This document shows, piece after piece, positions 21,662-31,653 of a DNA stretch of 64,000 nucleotides (within the stretch, counting starts at the first letter, position 1; the number at the start of each line of letters is the position of its first letter). The translations under genes and the position numbers were made by a program. The notes under the pieces are model-generated. The model did not search any database and was not told the origin of the DNA. It was given only the letters and a program-made list of their open reading frames with translations. The stretch spans positions 7,926,001 to 7,990,000 of the forward strand of contig NC_135360.1 in NCBI RefSeq assembly GCF_051622035.1, given 5' to 3'. This DNA is from Arctopsyche grandis. Its lineage: Eukaryota; Arthropoda; Insecta; Trichoptera; Hydropsychidae.

Positions 21662-22405
21662 TTTATTTATTTTAAAGTTCAGACCATTGTGGCATTACAG
21701 GAATTCCTAATGCGCCACAATGGTCAAAAAATATAACACAAACATAAATATGTTACATCCATACATACATATAACATAAGGAATGTCTTGCACCTACTGC
21801 CAGTTCCAATAAATAAGAACCAACTGCAAATACAAAACATCCCTGTAAGGCCCAAATGGAAGAGAGTAAATCAAAATTCTAATCATAAATCACAATCAAT
21901 CATGAAAACTATGAAGAGCGCAGACTACCAGATAAATGGGTTAGAGTAATATCCGACAATTTACGCTCAGTAAGGTGGAAAATAGCACATACAGTCTCGG
22001 CAGCAACGATTTCATTAAGAAGTCGAATAGCTCTTGGAATAGGAGCCATTCGAAAAAGAACTGTGCTGACGGGAGGTACAGCCATCAAATGATGATGTCT
22101 ACCACGCACATAGTTATTAGGGACATAAAGTGCCAACTGCTCCAGCAACAACGGGCATGACGCATTACCACGTGGTAGCTGGAGAACGAAACGAATTAAT
22201 GAGAAGTTTCTCCGAAGTTCAAGAGAATTATACCCAAGCATGCCCAAAACGAAATGGGTAGGGTAGAGATATGGGTAATTCCCATATTCTTTCCTATATA
22301 GGAAACGAAGAAATGCTTTATGCACTTTCTCAATCATCAGAGAGTAATTTGCTTCATGCGGATTCCACACAATCGCATTATACTCTAGCTCTTTATAGAA
22401 TAGCT
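21662..22405 (-). mobile_element. 5'-truncated LINE 3' end inserted into a Harbinger copy
   Basis: The minus-strand ORF at 21909-22370 (153 residues) carries the C-terminal domain of a jockey-like LINE: AIVWNPHEA, IEKVHKAFLRFLYRKEYGNY, LGMLGYNSLELRR. It is clearly related to but distinct from the plus-strand LINE at 16338-18531. A 3' UTR with a 12-bp perfect stem-loop (21682-21725) and a TTTAAAATAAATAAA tail follows. Harbinger transposase sequence resumes on both sides, so this is a nested insertion. Confidence 0.8.
21682..21725 (-). other. LINE 3' terminal stem-loop, second family
   Basis: Perfect 12-bp stem, GACCATTGTGGC with GCCACAATGGTC. The 20-nt loop reads GCATTAGGAATTCCTGTAAT on the minus strand. 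Stem length, loop length and loop start (GCATT) match the other hairpins. Confidence 0.85.
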
Positions 22406-22439
22406 ACACTAGATATTTCGGATATTCAATAGTCATTCA

Positions 22440-22740
22440 TATGTAGGTATTCAATGGCCAACTGTATTCAAAAGCCATTCATAGTCTTTGGCAGACATTC
22501 TACTAAATTTATTGAACAAACCATACTCGTTTTATACTTGTAAGTCGGCCATCATTTTACTTCCACTATATAAGTTTTTAATGTAACCTTCCACCACCTC
22601 CATTTCCTTTAATTCTTCTTGTTCTTTCCGTTTCCATATCATAATTTCTCGTCAAATAAAAACTCCATATCATAATTTCCTCGTCTTCATCCATTGTGCA
22701 CCACAACACAACTGACGCAAAATGAAGCTAATAAAAACCT
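22440..22740 (-). pseudogene. Harbinger transposase N-terminus, inverted copy
   Basis: Minus-strand equivalent of 20060-20370, sharing GGTTTTTATTAGCTTCATTT and the ATGGATGAAGACGAGGAAAT start. Internal deletions and stops are present. Together with 20040-20530 it forms inverted flanks around the Harbinger and LINE pieces. Confidence 0.75.
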
Positions 22741-22849
22741 TGTAAAAATATGCACTACTATCTCGCCAGTACGCGCTATTTCATTTTTTCTCAAAGGGCA
22801 GTGGATGCAGGTGACAGCGGTATATGATTTAATAGCAGCTTTTAAAAAT

Positions 22850-22906
22850 AATTTTCGCAGAATCATCGTTAGTCGAACCGTCGTAAGTCGAGGACTACCT
22901 GTATAT
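22850..22906 (+). mobile_element. Possible Tc1/mariner-like terminal sequence
   Basis: CGTCGTAAGTCGAGGACTAC followed by CTGTA resembles, in reverse, the terminal inverted repeat of Tigger/pogo-type elements. Only one end is seen. A diverged match lies near 47527-47585. Confidence 0.35.
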
Positions 22907-23216
22907 GATTGTTGATGATTTAATTTTATATTAGATGATCTAATTTCGATATTTAATTTTAATTTTCAAATACAATAATTTAATAATAATTATAATTTTA
23001 ATATAATTATTTAATAATAATTATAATTTTAATTTTAATATTTAACGTAATTTTTATTTCGATCAGTTTTTAATACATCTTGATATATGTATATGTAGTT
23101 TTATTTTTGGTTGGAGACGATGGGGTTCCGCAGTTCCCCTGCCGTAGACCATCGTTGAGAGTACAAGAAATTCGGAAAACTTAAAAATATGATTAACAAG
23201 ATCGAATAATTATAGA

Positions 23217-23325
23217 AACTAATAAAACTAAAAACTAATAAAACTAAAAACTAATAAAACTAAAAACTAATAAAACTAAAAACTAATAAAACTAAAAACT
23301 AATAAAACTAAAAACTAATAAAACA
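23217..23325. repeat. 16-bp tandem array, about 7 copies
   Basis: Perfect repetition of AACTAATAAAACTAAA. Confidence 0.95.
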
Positions 23326-23703
23326 CAAGAAATAATTTTAAACTAATTTATATCAAATACGATTGGTTTTTAGAACAATATATATTTTTAGTACATACAT
23401 ATAATTGCTGACAGAATTTTTGCAAATCTATCAAGTCTCATAACCTACTAGCACGATAATTAAAATGCGATTCGGCAAAAACATCATTTGTTTAAAAATA
23501 GATTATAGCAGCTGTGTTGCGAAAATACTAGGTTCATCCCATATTTGTAAACATCCTATAAAAGTCCGGGAAGTTTTAAAATTATTGCAGAATTACCATT
23601 GAATCGTTTGACGAATTACTATCGCTTATAACAAATAAAAAGGCCCATATTTATGACACAGAAAAATGTGTAAAAAAAAAGATATTTCTAGCATTTTATA
23701 AAA

Positions 23704-23830
23704 ATATATTTTTATTTCTATATCTAAATATATATAATTATATTTTTATTTCTATATCTAAATATATATAATTATATTTTTATTTCTATATCTAAATATA
23801 TATAATTATATTTTTATTTCTATATCTAAA
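23704..23830. repeat. 34-bp tandem array, about 3.7 copies
   Basis: The unit contains TATTTTTATTTCTATATCTA followed by AATATATATAATTA. Copies are identical. Confidence 0.95.
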
Positions 23831-23839
23831 CATTTGACA

Positions 23840-23990
23840 TAGCAAAACTAGATTATGAGTCAAAGATTGAAAAAACTGCAAAAATTGCGCATTTTTTTCA
23901 ACGCTTATATCTCATAAATGACAGCAAACCAACAAAAATCATTGTCATATTCGAATTCAGTGTGCCAAACCTAGTATAGATTGATTAGTC
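23840..23990 (+). repeat. Dispersed repeat family R4, copy 2
   Basis: Contains TAGATTATGAGTCAAAGATT, TTGCGCATTTTTTTCAACGC and CAACAAAAATCATTGTCATA, matching 7306-7460. Confidence 0.75.
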
Positions 23991-24080
23991 TCCACTCCGG
24001 TATTTTTTTACTTTATTTATAGTTATTGCTTATTTTTTGTAGTTGGAATAATTTATATTATACATATGTATATCATATTA

Positions 24081-25247
24081 TTAAAAATCGCGTAAAGGGG
24101 GAGGGGGGACCCTTGCATAAGTTTTGCTTGAGGGCCCAAAATTAATAGCTAAGTCACCGCTCTTAGTGTGAGTTAACATATGGACAAAAAGTTTAGATTT
24201 GCAAACGAATGGTTGGAAGCATACGTCACATTTGTACAATTTTATTTTTTTGTGAGCTAATGAATGTCTCACAAGGGAAGATTTTTGGACGAATGATTTT
24301 AAACAAATTTCACATTTATATGGTTTTCCGTCACTGTGAGTAATCTTATGTGCAAAAAGCTTGGATTTGCTAGAAAATGATTTTAAACAAACGTCACATT
24401 TGTACGGGTTTACCCCGGTGTGAATAACCAAATGTGTCACGAGCATGCGTTTCTGAGCAAATGATTCGAAGCAAATATCACATGCATATGGCTTTTCCCC
24501 AGTATGAGATCTTTTATGTGTTGTAAGGGAAGATTTTTGTGTGAATGACTTTAAACAAATTTCACATTGGTGTGGTTTTCTGTTTTTATGGAGAATAAGT
24601 GAAGATTTGTAAGTAAATGACTTTGAACAAGTGTCACATTTATACGGTTTTGCACCAGTGTGAGTTATGAAATGTCTCACAAGAGAATATTTTTTAGCAA
24701 ATGATTTTAAACAGATATGACATGTGGGCTTTTCCTCAGAGTGGGATCTCATATGTTTCACTAGTTCAAATTTAAGAGTAAATGTTTTTGAACAAATTTC
24801 ACATTTAAATGTTGAGTGCGATTCCCATTCATTTACCTCATCATTGACAGGGGAATTACTAACGTTTGCCGGGGAATCATCTTTTGACTCGTCCTCCCAT
24901 TTCAAGTCCTCCAGTAAAACTTCTTCTACTTTGATATCCGATTGCTTATTCGAACTTCGTTTCGATGTTTCGTCACTCTGAAGGCAAACGCTCCGAAAAC
25001 TGTTCAACAATTCCAGATTTTTTACACATGGAAGACAAATTCTATCCGTCAATCCGTCATCTTTATTGACCTGGAAATGAGAAAGGTAGTAATGAGAGTG
25101 CGTTAAGGTGACAACAGGCTAAATGTAACTGTAATCGACCTGCAGCCGGCAACAGCTCCAAATGCGTTGTGCCAGTGGATGAAGATTATCATGGATGGAA
25201 ACGAGAGATTTAGGGGAAGCAGAAAAAAGGCAGAGTCTGCACTCCAT
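24081..25247 (-). CDS. ZAD C2H2 zinc-finger protein, 8 fingers
   Basis: Exon 1 is 25140-25247 (MECRLCLFSASPK start) and exon 2 is 24081-25070, spliced in phase 0 (CTGCAG|GTCGAT, TTCCAG|GTC), giving about 365 residues. The ZAD is CRLC plus ICLPC. The acidic linker has LLEDLKWEDESKDDSPA. Eight C2H2 fingers follow. Finger 3 is damaged: relative to the paralogue at 28857 a four-residue deletion removes its last His and the TGEKP linker, and finger 4 starts directly. The tail after finger 8 is short and ends in APPPPLRDF-like residues read from G-rich DNA, so the stop may have been lost and replaced downstream. Presumed nuclear DNA-binding regulator, close paralogue of the 28857 gene. Confidence 0.88.
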
Positions 25248-25607
25248 GGCGTCAAGTCCCAACAGGATAAACGATACGACTGTCAAATAGCTGCTTCTTG
25301 TTCTTTGAAACTTGGTCTAAATATTACACACAGTTCACAGCCATAAGTCACAAAGACAATTAAATTATTTTTTTGGGGACAATTTAAATGATCATCTTAT
25401 AAAAAAATATGCATTTACCGTAAGAATTTCATAAATTCTGTTTTAATTTAAAAAAAAGTATCATTTAATATAAATATACAATTTAAAAATAATTCTTAAT
25501 ATATTAAAAAAAAACAACCATAATCCCACAATAATATGAGATATAATATAAATAATTCCAAATACAATGAGCAATAAAAAAAAGTGCCAGAGTGGAGACA
25601 TCAATTT

Positions 25608-25735
25608 AAACTAGGTTTGGCACACTGAATTCGAATATGACAATGATTTTTGTTTGTTTCCTGTCTTTTATTATGAGCGTTTAAATAAATGCGCAATTTT
25701 TATAGATTTTTTAAAAATCTCGTAAAAAAAAATTT
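25608..25735 (-). repeat. Dispersed repeat family R4, copy 3 (inverted)
   Basis: CACTGAATTCGAATATGACA and AATGATTTTTGTTTG mark an inverted match to 23840-23990. The copy runs into an AATCACCGAACC-type repeat. Confidence 0.7.
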
Positions 25736-25887
25736 TGCGAGCAGTTTTCTTGCAACCAACTTTCCTGTACGACCAATTTTCCTGCGACGGGAGATTCGTC
25801 GCAGCGATTTTCATGCTAGTGGTTGTTCCGTTATAGAGATTTTAGTGACTTGGTGACGAGTCCTTTGTGACCAATAATCACCGAACC
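25735..25887 (+). repeat. AATCACCGAACC-ended repeat, copy 3
   Basis: Shares TCCGTTATAGAGATTTTAGT and the terminal CCAATAATCACCGAACC with copies 1 and 4, and GACCAATTTTCCTG units with copy 2. Confidence 0.7.
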
Positions 25888-25975
25888 CTTCCTCTAGCGC
25901 CAAAACCATGTCGAAAGATTGAACAGCTGTCAACTGTCACTATCGATAACACTGTTCGACAAATGACGACTTTTA

Positions 25976-26433
25976 AAATGTTTCAGAGACGAGATATGAC
26001 TTTTCTTATAGATCTATGCCCAGTGAACACGAATCTGGTAATAAAAAGTGTTGATTGGCTCGAGATTCGGAGATATATGTGTTTTTTAAATCGCGCGATT
26101 TTTCTATATCTTGGTGTTGTTCGGTCGATTTCTCAAAATCTGTTAATTTCCTGTTAAAAATGAATATTGGAATCTACAGTCGGGTATTTTATCTTTCATT
26201 TATAGTACTTTTCAGCTTTCAAATCTCTCTAAGTAGTCGTCCAGTTCAAATCAAAAGTCAAAATTACGTATTTTCACTTGGGATTTTTTCCCACTGTTAA
26301 TACTATATTATATTGAGTATTTTCTATTGAAACATGTTTATTAAGATAGTGTTCTGGCCACACTATTTTTTGATTTCGTTTAAAAGGGGTAATTGGATGT
26401 GTGGTGAATTTTAAACCGGTTAATTTTCGAGCA
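25976..26433 (+). repeat. Dispersed repeat family R3, copy b
   Basis: Inverted counterpart of 10389-10832 over about 450 bp, including GATCTATGCCCAGTGAACAC and CTTGGGATTTTTTCCCACTG. An insertion of about 12 bp near 26090 distinguishes it. Confidence 0.8.
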
Positions 26434-26949
26434 AAAATTTCGTATTAGTTGAGAACATATTTGTGTTGCGTGCGCTGCATCATTGTATAAAACGATATAG
26501 AGTGGTCACAAACTTTTTTCAATGTGTTTTTAAATAATTTTGTAATGAAATAATTAGAAGGATTTGAATTTAATAATATATTTATTGAATACGAATATGT
26601 ATAGCGTAAAAATAAGTATCAGTACATTTTAATCACCCGAATAAAAATAAAAATAGACATGGAAAATAAAAACAAAAATCAAAATGAAATTAAATACGAA
26701 GATAATGAACATTTCAAAGATAAATAATTGTGAAAAAATAAAAATATATCTATATTAAAATAAAATATTATGTTATATATGTTCAAATATCAGAACATAT
26801 ATAGGAATAAAAACAAAAATTTAATTTTTTTAAGTTCTTTGTACCTACATAAAAAATATAATGCTTTCGAAACAAAAATATATAAAATTGAAAAATTAAA
26901 AATATTTATTTATAAAAATGAAAAAAACATGAATAATATAATGAGAATA
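26434..26949. other. AT-rich spacer
   Basis: Very A-rich sequence with many AAAATA runs. No gene or structured element supported. Confidence 0.5.
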
Positions 26950-28679
26950 TTTACATACATATATCACAGATATAAACATGATTGATAACTGGTTTTCCTC
27001 GATAAAATACATTGCCTTCATCTTTTTCGTTTGTACAAATTCTGGTTCAGCTCGACTCAATGTCCAGCAATAATCCGCTAACATTGTTGAACTGCATTTA
27101 CCCTAGTACCGCTTCTCCATCACCGAAATATCTTGATGAAACCGTTCACCATTCTCGTCGCTCACTGCACCACAGTTATCCGGGAAAAAATTTAAATGAG
27201 AATGGAGTATATGTATCTTCAATGACATATTGCAACCTAATTTTTCATATGACGACAAAAGATTTTTAACAAGTTCCTCGTAATTGTCAGACTTTTTGTT
27301 TCCAAGAAAGTTGTTTGCTACCAACTGGAATGCATTCCATGCTGCTTTTTCGTCACCATAGATAATACGGTTATACTGTTCATCTTTCATGAGCTCCCGA
27401 ATTTGTGGACCAACAAAAATGCCTTCTTTAATTTTTGCGTCACTAATTTTTGGAAATTTCTTGGCTAGGTATTTAAAAGCTGGTTCATCTCGATTCATAG
27501 CTTTAAAAAAATTCTTAAATATACCTAATTTGATATGCAGTGGTGGTAATAAAATTTTAGTGGAATCCACAAGTGGCAGATGCTTTACATTTTTTTCTCC
27601 TGGTTCGAGTGATAGTCGGACTGGCCAATCCATCTTCTTGTAATGGTCTTTTTTCGCTCTACTGTCCCACTCGCATAAGAAACAACAGTATTTTGTGTAG
27701 CCTTGTTGCAATCCTAATAAAATAACTATTACTTTGAAGTCACCACACAGTTTCCATTTATGTTTATCATAATTGATGTATTTTAAAAGGGTTTGCATAT
27801 TTTCATACGTTTCTTTTAAATTGTCTGCATACCCAATTGGAACTGCCGGTAGGGTGTTTCCATAGTATAATAAAACGGCTTTTAGGGCAGATTTTGACGA
27901 ATCAATAAATAGTCTCCATTCTTCTGGATCATATTTATATTTTAGAGCGTTCATCAAACCTTCTATGTTTTCGCAGATGGTAAGTCTTCCATACATTCTA
28001 AAAAAACACTCGAAATCTGCATGGCGGCTACGAAACGAAGTTACTTTTACTTTTTCCTGTAGGAATTTCCATTGTTGTAACCTAGATCCCAATAATTCTG
28101 ACTTGTATTTTGGCAAGTCTAGATCTCTGGCAAGGTCGTTTAATTTGTTTTGATCCATCTTAAGATTTGGATCAGGCTCGACATCGTTTTGAAAATCCGG
28201 ATCTCTTGAGGTTGATGGCAGTTCACAAATTTTGTTTATCTGTTCGGGTTCAAATATTGTGGAAATTTGCGGTGGTACTGGAATAGAGAATTCTTCATTG
28301 TGGGGTACAGGACGAAGAGCGGATGGTATGTTGGGGTAGGTCATACTTAGCCTTTTCTTTCGAGTAATGCCACTCCGAATCGGAGGAGTAACACAAAAAT
28401 AGCAATCGTTGTCATTCCTTGGCTCTCTCCATATCATGGGAATAGCAAAACGCATTGATCGTCTCTTCCCTAACAACCAACCGCTAAGATTTGATGTACA
28501 AATATTACAACATATATGTGGCGCCCAGCTTTTATCCTGATCGCCTATCTCACACAACCAAAGTATAGATGGTAAGCCCTTTTGGTTGTTTGGGTTATAG
28601 AACGTCTTTGCGATAAAAAAGTGATATTACCGCAAATGTAGCAAAAGTTATCTGGTCTGTTTATACACTGCCGTTCCAT
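26950..28679 (-). pseudogene. Repeat-family gene of unknown function, two lesions
   Basis: A long arthropod multicopy family, usually annotated only as uncharacterized. From the ATG at 28679 it encodes a Cys-rich N-terminus (FCYICG), continues after 28557 with HICCNICTSN and IPMIWREP, then the core blocks GYTKYCCFLCEWDSR, LPPLHIKLG, FVGPQIRELMKDEQ and ENGERFHQDI, and ends with MLADYCWTL. Two lesions are visible. A dinucleotide GT insertion near 28555 shifts the frame after the first 46 or so codons, and a TAG at about 27103 stands where the family has Gln. The intervening 484 codons are open. The family is probably transposon-derived, but I cannot assign a superfamily or a function. Recent inactivation is likely. 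Confidence 0.7.
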
Positions 28680-28856
28680 TTTGTCCACACGTTGCACATT
28701 AACGGTAAAGAGAACACAAAGTTATTTATGACGGTCGCGAGGATTAAAAATCAATTTTAATATCACACACTCAAACAGTTCAAATAAAAAAAAAAAATAT
28801 TTTTACGTAAATATACGTTTAAAAAAATTAAGTCTATAACTTCGATCTGTAAAATT

Positions 28857-30077
28857 CTATGGTTTTATCAACACCTTTCCACTGCTCTTAGAATGAGTTT
28901 TCATATGGACAAAAAGTTCAGATTTGTAAACGAATGGTTGAGAGCATATATCGCATTTGCGCAATTTTACTTTGTTGTGAATTAACGAATGTCTCACAAG
29001 GGAATGTCTTTCAGTAAATGATTTTAAGCAAATATCACACGTGTGCGGCTTTTCCCCAGTGTGAGATCTATTATGCATCACAAGAGAAGATTTTTGGACG
29101 AATGATTTAAAGCAAATTTCACATTTATATGGTTTTTCGCCAGTGTGGGTATTCTTATGTGCAAAAAGCTTAGATTTGCGAGCAAATGATTTTAAACAAA
29201 CGTCACATTTGTACGGTTTCATCCCAGTGTGAATTACCAAATGTCTCACAAGGGTGCATTTTTGAGCAAACGATTTGAAACAAGTATCACATGCATATGG
29301 TTTTTCCCCAGTATGAAATCTTTTATGAGTCACAAGGGTAGATTTTTGTGTAAATGCTTTTAAACAAATTTCACATTGAAATGGTTTTTCCCCGGTGTGA
29401 CTGTTTTTATGGAGAACAAGTGAAGATTTGTAAGCAAATGATTTTGAACAAGTGTCACATTTGTAAGGTTTTACCCGAGTGTGGGTTATCAAATGTCTCA
29501 CATGAGAACATCTTTTAGCAAATGATTTTGAACAGGTATCACATGTGTGTGGCTTTTTTCCAGTGTGGGATCTCATATGTTTCACTAGTTCAAATTTAAG
29601 AGTAAATGTTTTTGAACAAATTTCACATTTGAATGCTGAGTGCGATTCCCATTCATTTACCTCGTCATTGACAGGGGAATTACAAACGCTTGCTGGGGAA
29701 TCATTACTTGACTCGTCCTCCCATATCACATCGTCCAGAAAAACTTCTTCTATTTTGATATCCGAATGCTGATTCGACCTTCGTTTCGACGTTTCGTCAC
29801 TTTGAAGACAAACGCTCCGAAAACTGCTCAACAATTCCAGATTTTTAACACATGGAAGACAAATTCCATCCGGTAATCCGTCATCTTTATTAACCTGGAA
29901 ATGAGAATGGTAGTATTCTGAATATGTGACGGGCAAAATGACAACAGGCTAAATGTAACTGTAATCGACCTGCAGCCGACAACAGCTCCAAATACGTTGC
30001 GCCAGTGGATGAAGATTATCATGGATGGAAACATAAGATTTGGGGGAAGCAGAAAAAAGGCAAAGCCTGCACTCCAT
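28857..30077 (-). CDS. ZAD C2H2 zinc-finger protein, 9 fingers
   Basis: Exon 1 is 29970-30077 (MECRLCLFSASPKS start) and exon 2 is 28857-29894, spliced in phase 0 (CTGCAG|GTCGAT, TTCCAG|GTT), giving about 381 residues. The ZAD has CRLC and ICLPC. The linker is IEEVFLDDVIWEDESSNDSPA. Nine regular C2H2 fingers follow with TGEKP-type linkers, the last ones diverging in linker sequence. The C-terminus is short and basic (SSGKVLIKP). It is the most intact of the minus-strand finger genes and the best guide to the ancestral structure of the cluster. Likely a nuclear DNA-binding regulator. Target unknown. Confidence 0.9.
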
Positions 30078-30184
30078 AGCGCTAAATCCTAATAGGATAA
30101 ATGACAACAGTAACTGTCAAAATACGTAGCTTCTTCTTATTCTTCTTGAGATTTGGTCTAACATACTCACAAATTACAGCTATA

Positions 30185-30588
30185 TGTACCAAGGCCACCA
30201 AGCGCTTTTTTTTTTAGAAAATAAAGCCCTTTATTTCACTACATTAAATTAACAACGTTTTTATTATGGAAAGGCCGGGGAAATAACGGGATTGCAGGTA
30301 TAGCTTCGGTCCGCATGGAGCTAGGTATATTATGTTCCATTATCTTTGCGACTGCCAGATGTATTTTTCCAAGGATATTGAGTATTAGTTGGTCATCGAA
30401 AGAACAATGTCCTAGATAAGGGATTGGGTGTAAAAACACTATATTTTCACGAATTAACTTGAAAACGTTCAGTTTCTCTTGTCGTCTGTTCTTGTTTTCT
30501 GGTTAATTTTTATTGTGATTAAAATTTTCAACACTTTATTTTTCACACATTTCTATCACAAGGTAAGATTTTTGCACTACTCGCATGC
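30185..30588. other. Unassigned segment, possible retroelement fragment
   Basis: The minus-strand ORF 30239-30439 reads FDDQLILNILGKIHLAVAKI, which looks protein-like, but I do not recognise the family. It ends at the left target duplication of the BEL element. Confidence 0.3.
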
Positions 30589-31240
30589 TGTACAGACTCC
30601 AGGGATGTTCAACTCGAGAGCACCCCCGAAGTCGGTTTTGTGAGATAGCTAGTGGTAAGCTTGGGCGGGGCTGGTTTCCTCAAGGTGCCTTCCTTCGTCG
30701 TCGGTGGTCTGGTCTCTGCTGATGTCGGCTCGGCTTGATGTATATCTCGCTCTCTCTCGTACAGTGTGCGTAAGTGAGTGTGATACAGGACAAAGGCGGG
30801 AAATTGTATAATAATGAAAACAGGTTGTAATTCTGTTTGTATGGTGACTGTATTTTATATATAAATATATATACAGAGATCAAGCAGGGGGGACAGAGGG
30901 GGGGGAGTAACAAATTAGCCACGCGTGCCTTTTGAGGTTAGCCACGCGTAGCTCAGTTGTCTGCCTTCTGGACGAAGACAGACCAAGCTTCCTCTGGTGC
31001 ACACCGGACGGATACTGGAGCTGGTCTCCAAGTATCGTCACAACCCTCACCAGCCTATAGCTGGTGATTTCGGTGGCGAGGTGGGCCCCGTAAACACCGG
31101 AGTGTTTACGCGCCAAACCGCTATCGACCACTGTCAGTTTGTGTGCCAACCGCTGTCTCAGGGTGGCCAGCACAAAAATATATCGGCCAAATCGTGGGTC
31201 GTAAAGCCACGAAAGCCGATCATCAGACATAGTCTGAACA
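30589..31240 (-). repeat. BEL element 3' LTR
   Basis: 652 bp, starts TGTACAGACTCC on the plus strand and ends TAGTCTGAACA. Paired with 34102-34744. The two differ by scattered substitutions and small indels, so the insertion is not brand new. Confidence 0.92.
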
Positions 31241-31453
31241 TACTCCCCCCGTTGGAATCCAGAGGATCGGATTCCAAAACAAATGAATTAATCAAGAGAC
31301 TAATGAAGCATGACAAATGAGATAACAAAAGAACACAACAAAAAAGACATAAACAATACACAATCAGTAATCAAAACAAAGGTTCGTCCACCGTCAATCG
31401 TCCCGCTGTACATTAACAGCTGACTAAGCCCGCAAGAAACAACCAACAAGGTA

Positions 31454-31496
31454 AACAAACAAACAAACAAACAAACAAACAAACAAACAAACAAAA
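31454..31496. repeat. (CAAA)n microsatellite
   Basis: About 11 perfect CAAA units inside the BEL element, between the coding region and the 3' LTR. Confidence 0.95.
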
Positions 31497-31653
31497 AACC
31501 AACACCAGTGCTAGGTAACAATATTGTTAAGCCGTTACATGTCCCATATGCATTGATAGCTCCATTACCAACACCAATCAACAAACAAGAGACAAAAAAA
31601 ACTAAATGGAAACACATTTAACTAAATCACAACACAAATTAAAGACGCCAACT

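Larger units (their letters stand above)
22907..24080. other. AT-rich spacer with tandem repeats
   Basis: No gene. It holds a 16-bp tandem array (23217-23325), a 34-bp tandem array (23704-23830) and an R4 repeat copy. A short GC-richer block with GACGATGGGGTTCCGCAGTT lies near 23120. Confidence 0.5.

Noticed and set aside
10525-26300. Shared peptide of about 80 residues in repeats R3a and R3b as a gene family
   Set aside because: Only two of three copies keep the frame, with no start context or known domain. Sequence similarity is equally high outside the frame.
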